From assembly GCA_028871595.1 (NCBI GenBank), contig JAGWMT010000162.1:1-7279 (forward strand): a DNA stretch of 7,279 bases, written 5' to 3'. The DNA comes from Elusimicrobiota bacterium. GTDB taxonomy: Bacteria; Elusimicrobiota; Elusimicrobia; UBA1565; UBA9628. Positions 1 to 6,785 of this stretch are shown here, piece by piece. The notes beneath the pieces were generated by a model. That model did not search any database. It was not told the origin of the DNA and was given only the letters and a program-made list of their open reading frames with translations. The number at the start of each line of letters is the position of its first letter. Positions within the stretch are counted from its first letter, which is position 1. The position numbers and the translations under genes were made by a program.

Positions 1-99
1 GTACCAGATCGGGATGATGATGGAGACGATGATGCCCACCACGATCAGCAGGGGCACCCACCAGCGCGACATGAACAGCCTGAATTTAGCCCAAAACAT
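1..99 (-). CDS. N-terminus of unidentified membrane-anchored protein (partial, runs off window)
   Basis: An ATG at 99 opens a frame that stays open to the window edge, giving 33 residues. It begins MFWAKFRLFMSRWW and continues into one strongly hydrophobic stretch (about residues 15-31), so the protein has a short basic, aromatic N-terminus and an N-terminal membrane anchor or uncleaved signal. A GGAG Shine-Dalgarno lies 5 bases before the ATG, which supports this start. It follows the TadE-like gene after a 71-base gap and has the same orientation, so it is probably co-transcribed with the pilin-like pair and may be another envelope component. A TATGAT hexamer at 138-143 could be a -10 box, but no -35 partner is visible. 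Too little is present to name a family; I do not recognise it. That this is a real gene start is fairly sure; the function is unknown. Confidence 0.6.
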   Translation of the reverse strand, partial: MFWAKFRLFMSRWWVPLLIVVGIIVSIIIPIWY

Positions 100-170
100 G
101 ATTTCTCCGAGGGACGGGAACGGTGCGGCGAATCTGCATCATACAATTTACGCGCGGACGGCCGCGGCGC

Positions 171-722
171 TCAGGGCCCGTTGTTGAGCCCCGGCAGGAC
201 GAAGGCGATCGGCCGGTCGCGGTTGGGAACGTATTTCGTCGAGCAGAACACGAAACCTTTCGTCTTGTAGAACGCCAGACTCACCGGGTTCGTGCAGGCC
301 GTCACGGTGACCACGTTCCAGACCTGGGTGCGCTGGATGGTCACCCCCGGCGAGCCGGCCGAACACTCGCTGGTCTTCAGGCAGGAGGTGGTCAGGTCCA
401 GGAATCCCGCGGACGGGCCGTCGTAGCCGATGTAGGACTTCACCTTGTCCTGGATGTCGCCGCACAGGCCGGTGCACGAGCCGCCCTCCGCGCCGTCGTC
501 GGTGGGTCCGACGTACTGCTGGTTCCGGTGCGACTCCAGCTGCCAGCGGCGGGCCGCGTAGAACGACGCGATCTCCAGCTTTTGGACCAGGATCAACAGC
601 GCGAACAGCTTGGCGAAGGCGAAGAGAAAGAACATGAACAACGGAAACAGCAGGACCACCTCGGTGGTCGCCTGGCCCTTTTCATCCGCGTGCGCGCGGC
701 GCCCGAGGCGCAGGCGCCTCAC
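171..722 (-). CDS. TadE-like pseudopilin (type IV prepilin-like N-terminus)
   Basis: This 183-residue protein resembles TadE-family minor pilins of Flp/Tad pili, which are processed by a prepilin peptidase and sit in or are extracted from the inner membrane. The N-terminus has a short basic leader ending DEKG, then QATTE and a hydrophobic helix (about residues 22-46). Cleavage after Gly16 would leave Glu at +5, the classic prepilin signature. After the helix come a basic stretch and an exported domain with six cysteines (C83, C87, C114, C120, C143, C160) that could form disulfides. I chose the GTG at 722: it overlaps the stop of the preceding gene as GTGA, and AGGTGAGG lies 8 bases upstream. 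A GTG at 764 gives a longer frame, but it overlaps the upstream gene by 46 bases and adds nothing pilin-like. The overlap implies translational coupling with the TadG-like gene. Family level is well supported; the assembly role is inferred. Confidence 0.75.
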   Translation of the reverse strand: MRRLRLGRRAHADEKGQATTEVVLLFPLFMFFLFAFAKLFALLILVQKLEIASFYAARRWQLESHRNQQYVGPTDDGAEGGSCTGLCGDIQDKVKSYIGYDGPSAGFLDLTTSCLKTSECSAGSPGVTIQRTQVWNVVTVTACTNPVSLAFYKTKGFVFCSTKYVPNRDRPIAFVLPGLNNGP

Positions 723-1888
723 GGAAACTGCCTCACCTGGAATTTCGGCGTCGGGTCCGGCCACACCGAAGGCTTGCTCTGGCTGGGATCGCCGGAGCCC
801 AGGGAAATGGTGGTGTGCAACGTGCTCTCGACGCGGGCCTTGTTCATCTCGTTATAAAAATCGACGTTCCAATAGTTCGAATTCGGGATCACCCAGGGCA
901 TCCGCAGCTCGATGCCGGGGTAGGAGCCGCCCGTCTTCTCGGCCAGCTTTTTCACCACGTTCGGATCCACCCACATCATCTGGAAAAGGCCCGGCTGGGG
1001 ACAATCCGGAGAACCGCCGCCGTTCTTCGCCAAATCCACGTCCTGGGCGCCGTCATCGTGGGAGTATTGGGGCACGTAGGGCTGGACGCCCCCGCCGCCG
1101 CGCGTGGTGTTGCCCCAGTAGATGAGCTTGCGCTGGCACACCGCCTGGGCCACGGACTGCGAGTTGAAGTCGGGAATTTGGGTGCGGAACGCGGCGACAA
1201 GGGCGTCGCCGGACTCGCCGGTGTTCAGCCAATAGGATTTCGACATGAAACTGTGCGTGTCGGACAGGCGCTTGAGGACCTGCTTCTGGGCGGACTCGAC
1301 CGAACCCAGCAGGGAGTAGATTTGGACGTACAGCTGGTAGATCTGGGTGGCCACCGTGTAGGGATGCCAGAACCAGTTCGCGTCCTGCAACGTGAACAGC
1401 AGGAACGGGTCGGGCAAGGCCTTGTCGGACATCTGCTGCTGGCGGGCGGAACTGTACTCGATGTCCCAGGAAGCGTCGCCGCTGCCGTAGCTGTGCTTCC
1501 CGCTTTGGCTGCGGGGAAACGCCCCGTTTTTGTAGAGCACGTCGGCGTAGCTGACGTCGCCGCCGTCGCCCGGGTAGTCGGACTTGCTGGGAGGACACGG
1601 GTCGTGCTTGTCCGGCGGCCCGGTGCAGTCGTCCACCATGGTGTCGTAGCCTTCCTCGAAGATGCGCATGGGGAAGGCGCCGTTGACGTAGGCGGTGCGG
1701 TTCAGGAAGTCGGAGTAGTTCGTCATCTCGACGAAGGCGGCGGAATCGATGGCGAACTGATGGCGGATCTTCTCGCGCGACAGCTTCGCCGTCTCGTAGA
1801 GGAGATAGACGAAAAGGAACATGGTCGGAAAGAGCAGAAGCGCCGGAATGATGATCTGCCCCGCCCGCGAGCGAAGTCGCCGCGTCAT
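719..1888 (-). CDS. TadG-like Flp pilus-associated protein, atypical
   Basis: This 389-residue protein has a basic N-terminus, then Gly10-Gln11 and one hydrophobic segment (about 12-31), followed by the polar helix YETAKLSREKIRHQFAIDSA. That layout is typical of TadE/TadG-like proteins of the Tad system. Unlike a canonical prepilin, the residue at +5 after Gly10 is Pro, not Glu, so cleavage is doubtful. The remaining 350 residues should be exported. They are rich in Gly, Ser, Asp and aromatics, have four cysteines (C88, C98, C251, C296), and show no von Willebrand A metal-site motif (DxSxS), which many TadG proteins carry. The start is the ATG at 1888. It has no Shine-Dalgarno at normal distance but has a near-perfect promoter immediately upstream. 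The stop overlaps the start of the TadE-like gene. Membership in the TadE/G-like group is likely from the N-terminus only; the large domain is not recognised. Confidence 0.65.
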   Translation of the reverse strand: MTRRLRSRAGQIIIPALLLFPTMFLFVYLLYETAKLSREKIRHQFAIDSAAFVEMTNYSDFLNRTAYVNGAFPMRIFEEGYDTMVDDCTGPPDKHDPCPPSKSDYPGDGGDVSYADVLYKNGAFPRSQSGKHSYGSGDASWDIEYSSARQQQMSDKALPDPFLLFTLQDANWFWHPYTVATQIYQLYVQIYSLLGSVESAQKQVLKRLSDTHSFMSKSYWLNTGESGDALVAAFRTQIPDFNSQSVAQAVCQRKLIYWGNTTRGGGGVQPYVPQYSHDDGAQDVDLAKNGGGSPDCPQPGLFQMMWVDPNVVKKLAEKTGGSYPGIELRMPWVIPNSNYWNVDFYNEMNKARVESTLHTTISLGSGDPSQSKPSVWPDPTPKFQVRQFP

Positions 1889-1894
1889 ACCGGA

Positions 1895-1922
1895 ATTATA
1901 GCCTCGGGCCGTGAAAAATCAA
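1895..1922 (-). promoter_or_regulatory. Sigma70-type promoter for the TadG/TadE-like operon, predicted leaderless
   Basis: On the minus strand a TTGATT hexamer (1922-1917) is followed by a 16-base spacer and a perfect TATAAT (1900-1895). The final T of TATAAT is separated from the ATG at 1888 by exactly six bases, so the expected +1 falls on the A of the start codon. AT-rich sequence upstream (about 1931-1955) could act as an UP element. The 82-base gap between the DUF2332 gene and this operon is otherwise empty, with no convincing terminator; the 1961-1970 palindrome CGGCCGGCCG has no T-run behind it. The hexamers and spacing are seen directly. Leaderless initiation is inferred. Confidence 0.6.
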
Positions 1923-1970
1923 GGTCGCGGCGGTTAAAATCGGGTTATTAAAGAGGAAGGCGGCCGGCCG

Positions 1971-3026
1971 TCATTTCACTTCAAGGAACTTCGCGCCGGC
2001 TTCGCTGATGGCCTGCTTGTCGGCCTCCAGGTCGAAGCTGGCCATCAGGAACATGCGCAAGGTTCCCTCGACGATCCGGTGCACGCGCAGTTGAAAGGTG
2101 GACGAGTAGGTTTCCCCGCGCACGCTTTCCACCTCGACCCAAAGGCCCCGGTCTCCCCATTTCTTCAGCGTCGTCCCCACGCCCTCGGAGTAGGCGGCGT
2201 ACTCCGCGTCGGTCATGCGCACGGTCGTGCCCATGTTGAAAAGCAACAAGCCCACGTCGGGATCGTCGCAAGGGATGTTCTTCCCGATAAAGGCGCCGAC
2301 TTTTTCCGGGGCGCACGCGGCCAATTGGATGAAGGCGGCGTCTTCTCTCGCGCGCTTCTGGGTGAATTCGATCGTTGCGTCGAGCTGGCCGATGGCCTGG
2401 AGGTCGTCCGGCCAGATTCCGGCGGTGAGCCAGCGGCGATGGAGGATGTCGGAGACCTCCAGCGGCTGAGGGTCCAGACCGATGCGCGCCGCCACCAGGC
2501 TGGAATCGAACCCCTTCGGCTTGAGCAGCGCGTCGGCCGCCAGGTTCAGACCGGCGCCGGCGTTCGTCTCAACGACATAATACGGGAGCCCTCGATTGCG
2601 TTGGAAAAAAAGCATCGACGGCGCGGCCCAAAGAATGGAACGAGCCTGAACATAGGTTCTGCGCTGCCGGTCGCGCAGGTTCTCGAAAAAAGATTTCGGC
2701 GGGGCGGCCATGAAGCGCGCCAAGGCCGGCGACGGATCGGCCTCGGCGGTCCCGCCGCACGACGGGAAGAAAGGAACCAAAGGGCAGTTCGCGTCGTTGA
2801 GCGCCTCGAAGTGCAGGGCGGTGAGATACAGACTCCAGGCCTCGGTCCAGGCCACGAAGGAGCGCTTCTCCCAGGCCTTCGCCATGTTCTTCCACCACGG
2901 CGGGTCCCCGCGCTTGAGCTGTTCCGCGGTCCAGCGCAGGATCACCGACGTGACGGGAAGCGCCGTGGCCTGGACGGCCCCGCGCTCCAGCTGGGCGACG
3001 AATTCCTCTTTAGTCAGCGGAGTCAG
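1971..3026 (-). CDS. DUF2332-family protein, methyltransferase-like, uncertain start
   Basis: The protein (about 351 residues from 3026) matches my memory of the DUF2332 family along its length. Landmarks are FFPSCGG (about 87-93), a glycine-rich ETNAGAGLNLAAD (about 153-165) corresponding to the family's ExGASAGLNL segment, IGLDPQPLEVSD followed by RRWLTAGIWPDD (about 182-208), and LLFNMGTTV near the C-terminal third. The glycine-rich motif suggests a SAM-methyltransferase-like fold; no substrate is known. The start is problematic. The family-like sequence begins at the stop of the upstream regulator, but the only standard in-frame start codons are a GTG at 3149, deep inside the regulator and giving a shadow-like N-terminus, and a GTG at 2945, which would cut the first helix. 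I place the start at the CTG of a CTGA stop overlap at 3026, as a hypothesis. A role next to signalling genes is unexplained. Family assignment is fairly confident, start position is not. Confidence 0.7.
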   Translation of the reverse strand: MTPLTKEEFVAQLERGAVQATALPVTSVILRWTAEQLKRGDPPWWKNMAKAWEKRSFVAWTEAWSLYLTALHFEALNDANCPLVPFFPSCGGTAEADPSPALARFMAAPPKSFFENLRDRQRRTYVQARSILWAAPSMLFFQRNRGLPYYVVETNAGAGLNLAADALLKPKGFDSSLVAARIGLDPQPLEVSDILHRRWLTAGIWPDDLQAIGQLDATIEFTQKRAREDAAFIQLAACAPEKVGAFIGKNIPCDDPDVGLLLFNMGTTVRMTDAEYAAYSEGVGTTLKKWGDRGLWVEVESVRGETYSSTFQLRVHRIVEGTLRMFLMASFDLEADKQAISEAGAKFLEVK

Positions 3027-3712
3027 TTCGGTTCTTCGGGAGAGATCAGCCCCATCTCGATGCCCTTGACGACGGCTTCGGTACGGTTGCTGACTTCCAG
3101 TTTCTGGAAGATCGCGTTGAGGTGGTTCTTGATGGTCTTGACCGAGCACTCCATCTTCGCCGCGATCTCCTTATTCGACATGCCCGAGCCGAGGAGGACG
3201 AGGACGCGGATCTCGGTTTTCGTCAAGGAGACCGGAGAGGAACCTTCCCCGCTGGACATCTGGCGCAGGCCTTGGAGGAGCTTTCCCATCACTTGCTGGG
3301 GAATCATCACGCCGTCGTTGGCGAACGCCTTCAACGCGTTGACCAGCTCCGCGGCCGGAAGCATCTTCGAGAGGTAGCCGTTGGCGCCCGCCTGGATGGA
3401 CTCCATCACGTGGGCCTCGTCCTCGTAGCTGGAGAGGATGAGGACGTTCGTGTTGGGCAGTTCCTTGCGGATCTGGCGCGTGGCCGAGACGCCGTCCAGA
3501 TGCGGGAGCTTGATGTCCATGAGGATCACGTCGGGCCGGAGCTTCTTGGCGAGGCGGACCACTTCCTGGCCGTCGGCGGCCTCTCCAATCACCTCGACCG
3601 ACTTCTCGTTCTCGAGCAGATCCTTGATGCCTTCGCGGAAGAGAGTCTGGTCGTCGGCGATGAGAACCTTCACCCTCTTCTTCGGCGCGGCTTTAGCGGA
3701 CTTAGCAGCCAT
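3023..3712 (-). CDS. NarL/FixJ-family response regulator (REC + LuxR-type HTH)
   Basis: This 229-residue transcription regulator has a complete receiver domain (about 14-130): acidic pair D20/D21, phosphoacceptor D66 in VILMDIKLP, S94 in the Thr/Ser switch position, and K116. A Gly/Ser linker (about 151-160) leads to a LuxR/GerE-type helix-turn-helix (about 161-225) with the hallmark SNKEIAAKMECSVKTIKNHL and a QKLEVSNRTEA recognition/dimer region. Phosphorylation is expected to allow dimerisation and DNA binding. The ATG at 3712 has AGGAGG six bases upstream, clearly better than a TTG at 3784 that would read through the leader. The N-terminus has a short Lys/Ala-rich basic tail (MAAKSAKAAPKKR) before the receiver, which most relatives lack. 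The gene follows the REC-kinase hybrid, its likely phosphodonor, and probably has its own promoter as well. The stop lies at the beginning of the DUF2332 frame, suggesting translational coupling. Confidence 0.93.
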   Translation of the reverse strand: MAAKSAKAAPKKRVKVLIADDQTLFREGIKDLLENEKSVEVIGEAADGQEVVRLAKKLRPDVILMDIKLPHLDGVSATRQIRKELPNTNVLILSSYEDEAHVMESIQAGANGYLSKMLPAAELVNALKAFANDGVMIPQQVMGKLLQGLRQMSSGEGSSPVSLTKTEIRVLVLLGSGMSNKEIAAKMECSVKTIKNHLNAIFQKLEVSNRTEAVVKGIEMGLISPEEPN

Positions 3713-3718
3713 GCGATT

Positions 3719-3752
3719 CCTCCTCAGGAGCCAGGCGGACTCACGAGCCTGG
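3719..3752 (-). promoter_or_regulatory. Leader of the NarL-type regulator: inverted repeat plus Shine-Dalgarno in a mini-hairpin
   Basis: The leader holds a perfect 6-bp inverted repeat, CCAGGC (3752-3747) and GCCTGG (3736-3731), with a 10-base spacer. Just after it, CTCC (3730-3727) can pair with GGAG (3723-3720) across a TGA loop. The second arm is part of the AGGAGG ribosome-binding site (3724-3719) of the gene at 3712. The first repeat overlaps the predicted transcription start, so it could be an operator rather than an RNA hairpin. The repeats are seen directly. Any regulatory effect is inferred, and the 4-bp stem is weak. Confidence 0.35.
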
Positions 3753-3754
3753 GC

Positions 3755-3784
3755 ATTATTGACGGTTTTATCGGTTTCTGTCAA
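3755..3784 (-). promoter_or_regulatory. Sigma70-type promoter upstream of the NarL-type regulator
   Basis: On the minus strand a perfect TTGACA (3784-3779) and an AATAAT (3760-3755) are separated by 18 bases, which predicts a start near 3748, about 36 bases before the ATG at 3712. The -35 hexamer contains the TGA stop codon (3783-3781) of the REC-histidine kinase hybrid, so kinase coding sequence and regulator promoter abut without spare sequence. The promoter would let the regulator and the DUF2332 gene be expressed separately from the upstream kinase operon. Confidence 0.55.
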
Positions 3785-4887
3785 GAGGCGGGGATCACGA
3801 AGAGGAAGACGGCCCCCTTCCCCAATCCCGGGCTCTCCACCCAGATGCGCCCTTTGTGGCTGTGCACGATCTCCCGGGAGATCGACAGGCCCAAGCCCAG
3901 GCGGCCGCCCGAGCTTCCGGCGCCCTGATAAAAGCTTTCGAAGATGCGCTCCAGGTCGGCGGGCGCGATGCCGTCGCCGTTGTCCTGGACGGCGAAGCGC
4001 ACCGCGCCGCCGTCCTTTTGGACGTGGACCGCGATGGTGCCGCCCTTCGGGGTGTGGCGGATCGCGTTCTCCAGGAGATTGTTGAGCACCTGGACGAGGC
4101 GCTTCTTGTCCGCGGAAATCGTCGGCAGGCCTTTGGCGATCTCGGCGCGCAAAGTCAGGCCGCGCGCCTGCGCGCGCGCCTGGGGACCGATGATGAGCTC
4201 CTCCACCATGACCCCGGGATCGAACAGGTTCGTTTCCAGGCGGAACTTCCCCTGCTCGATGGACGCCCAGTCCACCAGGTCCTCGATCAGCCGCGCGATC
4301 TGGCCGATCCCGTTGGAGATGTACTGCATGCGCTTGCGCTGGTCCTCGTCAGGCTTGATCGTCTGGGCGAGCATCTCGAAGCTCACCTGCAGGGTCATCA
4401 GCGAATTGGAGAGATCGTGCGAGGCCATCGACATGAATTTCGACTTCATGGCCGACAGGCGCGTCAACTGGTCGTGGCTCGTCTTGAGGTCCTCGATGAG
4501 GCGGCGGTTCTCGCGCCGCAGCTTCATCTTCTCCAGAGACTTGGAGATCGCGCGCTTGAGCTGGTCCGGATTGACCGGCTTCTGCAGAAAATCGTCCACC
4601 GACTCCTGGATGGCCCTCACCGCCGCGTCCAGGGACGCGTTGCCGGTGATCATCAGGATCTGCGAATCGGCGTTCAGCGCCCGGATCTGCTTGATCGCGT
4701 CGATGCCCGTGCCGTCGGTCAGGTTGTAATCCATCAGGATCACGTCGAAGGTGTCCTTCTTCACCTGCGCGACCGCCTCCGCGCCGGAGCCCGCCTGCGC
4801 GGTCTCGTAGCCCTCGACGTCCAGGATGTCGCCGACGCCCTCGCGGATGTTCGCGTCGTCGTCCACGATCAGAATTTTCTCTTTCAC
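3781..4887 (-). CDS. Hybrid REC-histidine kinase, cytoplasmic
   Basis: This 368-residue protein has an N-terminal receiver domain (about 2-118) with an acidic cluster at D9-D11, phosphoacceptor D53 in VILMDYNL, T81 in MITGNAS and K103 in LQKPVNP. A charged helix follows (about 118-146), then a HisKA dimerisation domain with H157 in MASHDLSNSL, and a HATPase_c domain with the N box NLLENAIRH (N274), G1 box DNGDGIA (D302), F box and GLGLSI. There is no membrane segment, so it should take its input through the receiver, most simply from the membrane kinase encoded just upstream. The H-box lacks the usual proline (NSL rather than NPL or TPL), but the catalytic histidine is present. I chose GTG at 4887 because GAGG precedes it by five bases and the receiver begins right after. 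A TTG at 4905 would add six residues and overlap the upstream gene. The likely target is the NarL-type regulator encoded next. Confidence 0.9.
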   Translation of the reverse strand: MKEKILIVDDDANIREGVGDILDVEGYETAQAGSGAEAVAQVKKDTFDVILMDYNLTDGTGIDAIKQIRALNADSQILMITGNASLDAAVRAIQESVDDFLQKPVNPDQLKRAISKSLEKMKLRRENRRLIEDLKTSHDQLTRLSAMKSKFMSMASHDLSNSLMTLQVSFEMLAQTIKPDEDQRKRMQYISNGIGQIARLIEDLVDWASIEQGKFRLETNLFDPGVMVEELIIGPQARAQARGLTLRAEIAKGLPTISADKKRLVQVLNNLLENAIRHTPKGGTIAVHVQKDGGAVRFAVQDNGDGIAPADLERIFESFYQGAGSSGGRLGLGLSISREIVHSHKGRIWVESPGLGKGAVFLFVIPAS

Positions 4888-4894
4888 GTTCGCC

Positions 4895-6772
4895 TCAAGC
4901 CGCAATGGGTAAGTAAAGCTTAAATGTGGTGCCGACGCCGACCTGACTTTCCACGTCGATCCGGCCTTTGTGGCGGTCCACCACCTTGCGCACGACGGCC
5001 AGTCCCAGCCCGGTGCCGCGCGCCTTCGTGGTGAAGAACGGAGCGAAGATCTTGTCCAGGACGTCCGGCGGGATGCCGGCCCCCGAGTCCCCGATGGAGA
5101 GCTCCACCCAGCCCGGCTCCGAGATGCGCGTGCGGATGGTGACCTTGCCCCCCTTGGGCGGAGGCATCACCTCGATGCCGTTGCCGATCAGATTGCGGAT
5201 GGATTGCTGCATCTCGGTTTTGTCGATCTCCAACGCCGCGTCCGCCGGATCGAAGATCTTGACCAGTTCGACGTGCGGCGGGAAAGGATACACCGAAAGC
5301 AGCTCCTCCAGCCAGTGGTTCAGCTGCACGCGCTCCGGCTGCAGTTCGCGCTGGCGGGAGTAGGTCAGGATCTCGTTGATGATGCCGTTGGCCTGCTGGA
5401 TCTCGGACTCGATGATCTTGATGTGCTTGGCGATCTTGGGGTCCGGCTCCTGGCCCGTGGACAGCTTGGTCTTGATGAAGTAGATCGAGTTGTTGATGAC
5501 CGCCAAGGGGTTGCGGATCTCGTGGCCGACCACGGCGGCCATCTGGCCGATGGCGGCCAGGCGCTCCTTCTTGATCAGCTCGTCCTGGGCGGCCTTCAGC
5601 TCGCGCGTGCGCGCGTCCACGCGCTTCTCCAGGAACTTGGTGAACTTCTCCAGCTCCTGCTTCGCATGGATGAGTTCCCCCGTCTTCTCCTTCAGTGACT
5701 CGCTCATCCCCAAAAAGGTTTGCGCCAGGTCTCCGATCTCGTCGTTGGTGGTCACGACCTCGGGCAGGTCCTCGAACTGGCCCTTGCCGAGCCGGTCGGC
5801 CGCGTCCTTCAGCATCCGGATGGGCTGGGTGATGTGACCGGCCACGGCCAGCGACAGCAGGACCGTGGCCAGCACCACCCAGATCAGAACCTTGAGGATC
5901 TGGGACTTCATCTCGTCGGAGGACTGGTAGGCGACCTCGACCGGCTGCTGGACATAGACGATCCAGCCCAGGTCGCGCGTTTCGGCGAAGGCCGCCAGGA
6001 GCTTGCGCCCGTCGGGCAGCGGCAGTTCGCCCCCGCCGCGGTCGTTGGACTGGGTGGTCACGACCTTGAGGACCTCGTCGGGCATGCGCGCGTCCGGGCG
6101 GTAGATCTCCTTCGGGTCGGAATGCGCGATCAGGAAGCCGTCCGGAGCGACGACCGCGGACTGGCTCTTGCCGGTGGACGGGAATTCCATGGCCAGCATG
6201 GTGGACAGGGGGTTCAGGCTGATCCGCGCCGCCAGCACGCCCACGGCCCGCGCGGGCTGGGAGCGCTGATCCAGGATGGGCACCGACACCGTCACCGTGG
6301 GATAAAGGCCTTGAAAGCGCTCCAGCCGGCCGATGTATTGCCCCCGCGGGCCCATCGCCGTCTGGAACAGGTCTTCACGGGAGAAATCGCGCATCTCGGG
6401 GTTGGGGCCGAGAAAGCGTCCGACGCGCAGGACCTCGACGCCCTTGTCGTTGAGCACGGAGAGCTCGAGCACGGCGAGGTGTATCTGGAGTATCCGGTTC
6501 AGCGATTGCTGCTGCTTGATCGGATTCATCGTGACGAAGTCGTCCAGGCTGGACGTCTCCGTGAGCACGTTGCGGAACGTGGTCACGTATTTGGAGACGG
6601 TGTCGGCGAAGCCGACGGCCAAGGATTCCTGCATGGCCAGCGTCTCCTTGCGCAGGGACGCCTGGGAGATGTTCACCAGGTGCCAGCCGATGAAGCCCAT
6701 CGGCGCCAGCGAGATGAGCAGGAACCAGAAGAGGATTTTATAAGCGAGCTTGCCGCGTCTCTTCGTGGGCAT
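4895..6772 (-). CDS. Membrane sensor histidine kinase (Cache-like sensor, HAMP, HisKA, HATPase)
   Basis: This 625-residue protein has a basic N-terminus, TM1 (about 12-34), an extracytoplasmic region of about 255 residues, TM2 (about 292-313), a HAMP linker (about 314-366), a coiled coil (about 366-405), and a kinase core. The core has H417 in VVGHEIRNPL, N box NLIGNGIEVMP (N531), G1 box DSGAGI (D562), and FFTTKARGTGLGLAVV. The extracellular part has features of a double Cache sensor: the ELSVLNDKGVEVLRVGRF strand pattern, later VVAPDGFLIAHSDP, and GWIVYVQQP before TM2. Such domains bind small ligands outside the membrane; the ligand here cannot be told. The kinase core is of the ZraS/AtoS/NtrB-like type. 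The ATG at 6772 places the signal anchor correctly, but no Shine-Dalgarno is visible. The gene is followed seven bases after its stop by the REC-kinase hybrid and preceded by a REC-only protein, so both are candidate phosphate acceptors. Confidence 0.93.
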   Translation of the reverse strand: MPTKRRGKLAYKILFWFLLISLAPMGFIGWHLVNISQASLRKETLAMQESLAVGFADTVSKYVTTFRNVLTETSSLDDFVTMNPIKQQQSLNRILQIHLAVLELSVLNDKGVEVLRVGRFLGPNPEMRDFSREDLFQTAMGPRGQYIGRLERFQGLYPTVTVSVPILDQRSQPARAVGVLAARISLNPLSTMLAMEFPSTGKSQSAVVAPDGFLIAHSDPKEIYRPDARMPDEVLKVVTTQSNDRGGGELPLPDGRKLLAAFAETRDLGWIVYVQQPVEVAYQSSDEMKSQILKVLIWVVLATVLLSLAVAGHITQPIRMLKDAADRLGKGQFEDLPEVVTTNDEIGDLAQTFLGMSESLKEKTGELIHAKQELEKFTKFLEKRVDARTRELKAAQDELIKKERLAAIGQMAAVVGHEIRNPLAVINNSIYFIKTKLSTGQEPDPKIAKHIKIIESEIQQANGIINEILTYSRQRELQPERVQLNHWLEELLSVYPFPPHVELVKIFDPADAALEIDKTEMQQSIRNLIGNGIEVMPPPKGGKVTIRTRISEPGWVELSIGDSGAGIPPDVLDKIFAPFFTTKARGTGLGLAVVRKVVDRHKGRIDVESQVGVGTTFKLYLPIAA

Positions 6773-6785
6773 TATGGGTTCACGA

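Noticed and set aside
145..170. CGCGG/CCGCG hairpin after the TadE-like stop as a terminator
   Set aside because: A 5-bp stem followed by CGTAAATTG, with no T-run. The next gene has the same orientation and is close, so termination is not expected.
720..764. Longer GTG start for the TadE-like gene at 764
   Set aside because: It overlaps the upstream gene by 46 bases and places 14 unneeded residues before the basic prepilin leader. The GTG at 722 has stop overlap and a Shine-Dalgarno.
815..1951. Plus-strand open frame of 378 codons opposite the TadG-like gene
   Set aside because: Val/Gly/Leu/Arg-rich composition without motifs. The minus strand has a hydrophobic segment, a promoter and operon overlap that explain the region.
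1961..1970. CGGCCGGCCG palindrome after the DUF2332 stop as a terminator
   Set aside because: The stem would be very short and no T-run follows; it is more likely GC-rich chance.
2079..3377. Plus-strand open frame of 432 codons
   Set aside because: It lies opposite the DUF2332 gene and the NarL-type regulator, both with recognisable domains. Its residues are Arg/Gly/His-rich without domains, as expected of an antisense shadow in GC-rich DNA.
3713..3784. TTG start at 3784 for the NarL-type regulator
   Set aside because: The TTG is part of a TTGACA promoter hexamer, and the 24 extra residues are not receiver-like. The ATG at 3712 has a perfect AGGAGG.
3856..4923. Plus-strand open frame of 355 codons
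   Set aside because: It is antisense to the hybrid kinase. Its Asp/Leu/His/Arg-rich repetitive composition is the mirror of the codons of the real gene.
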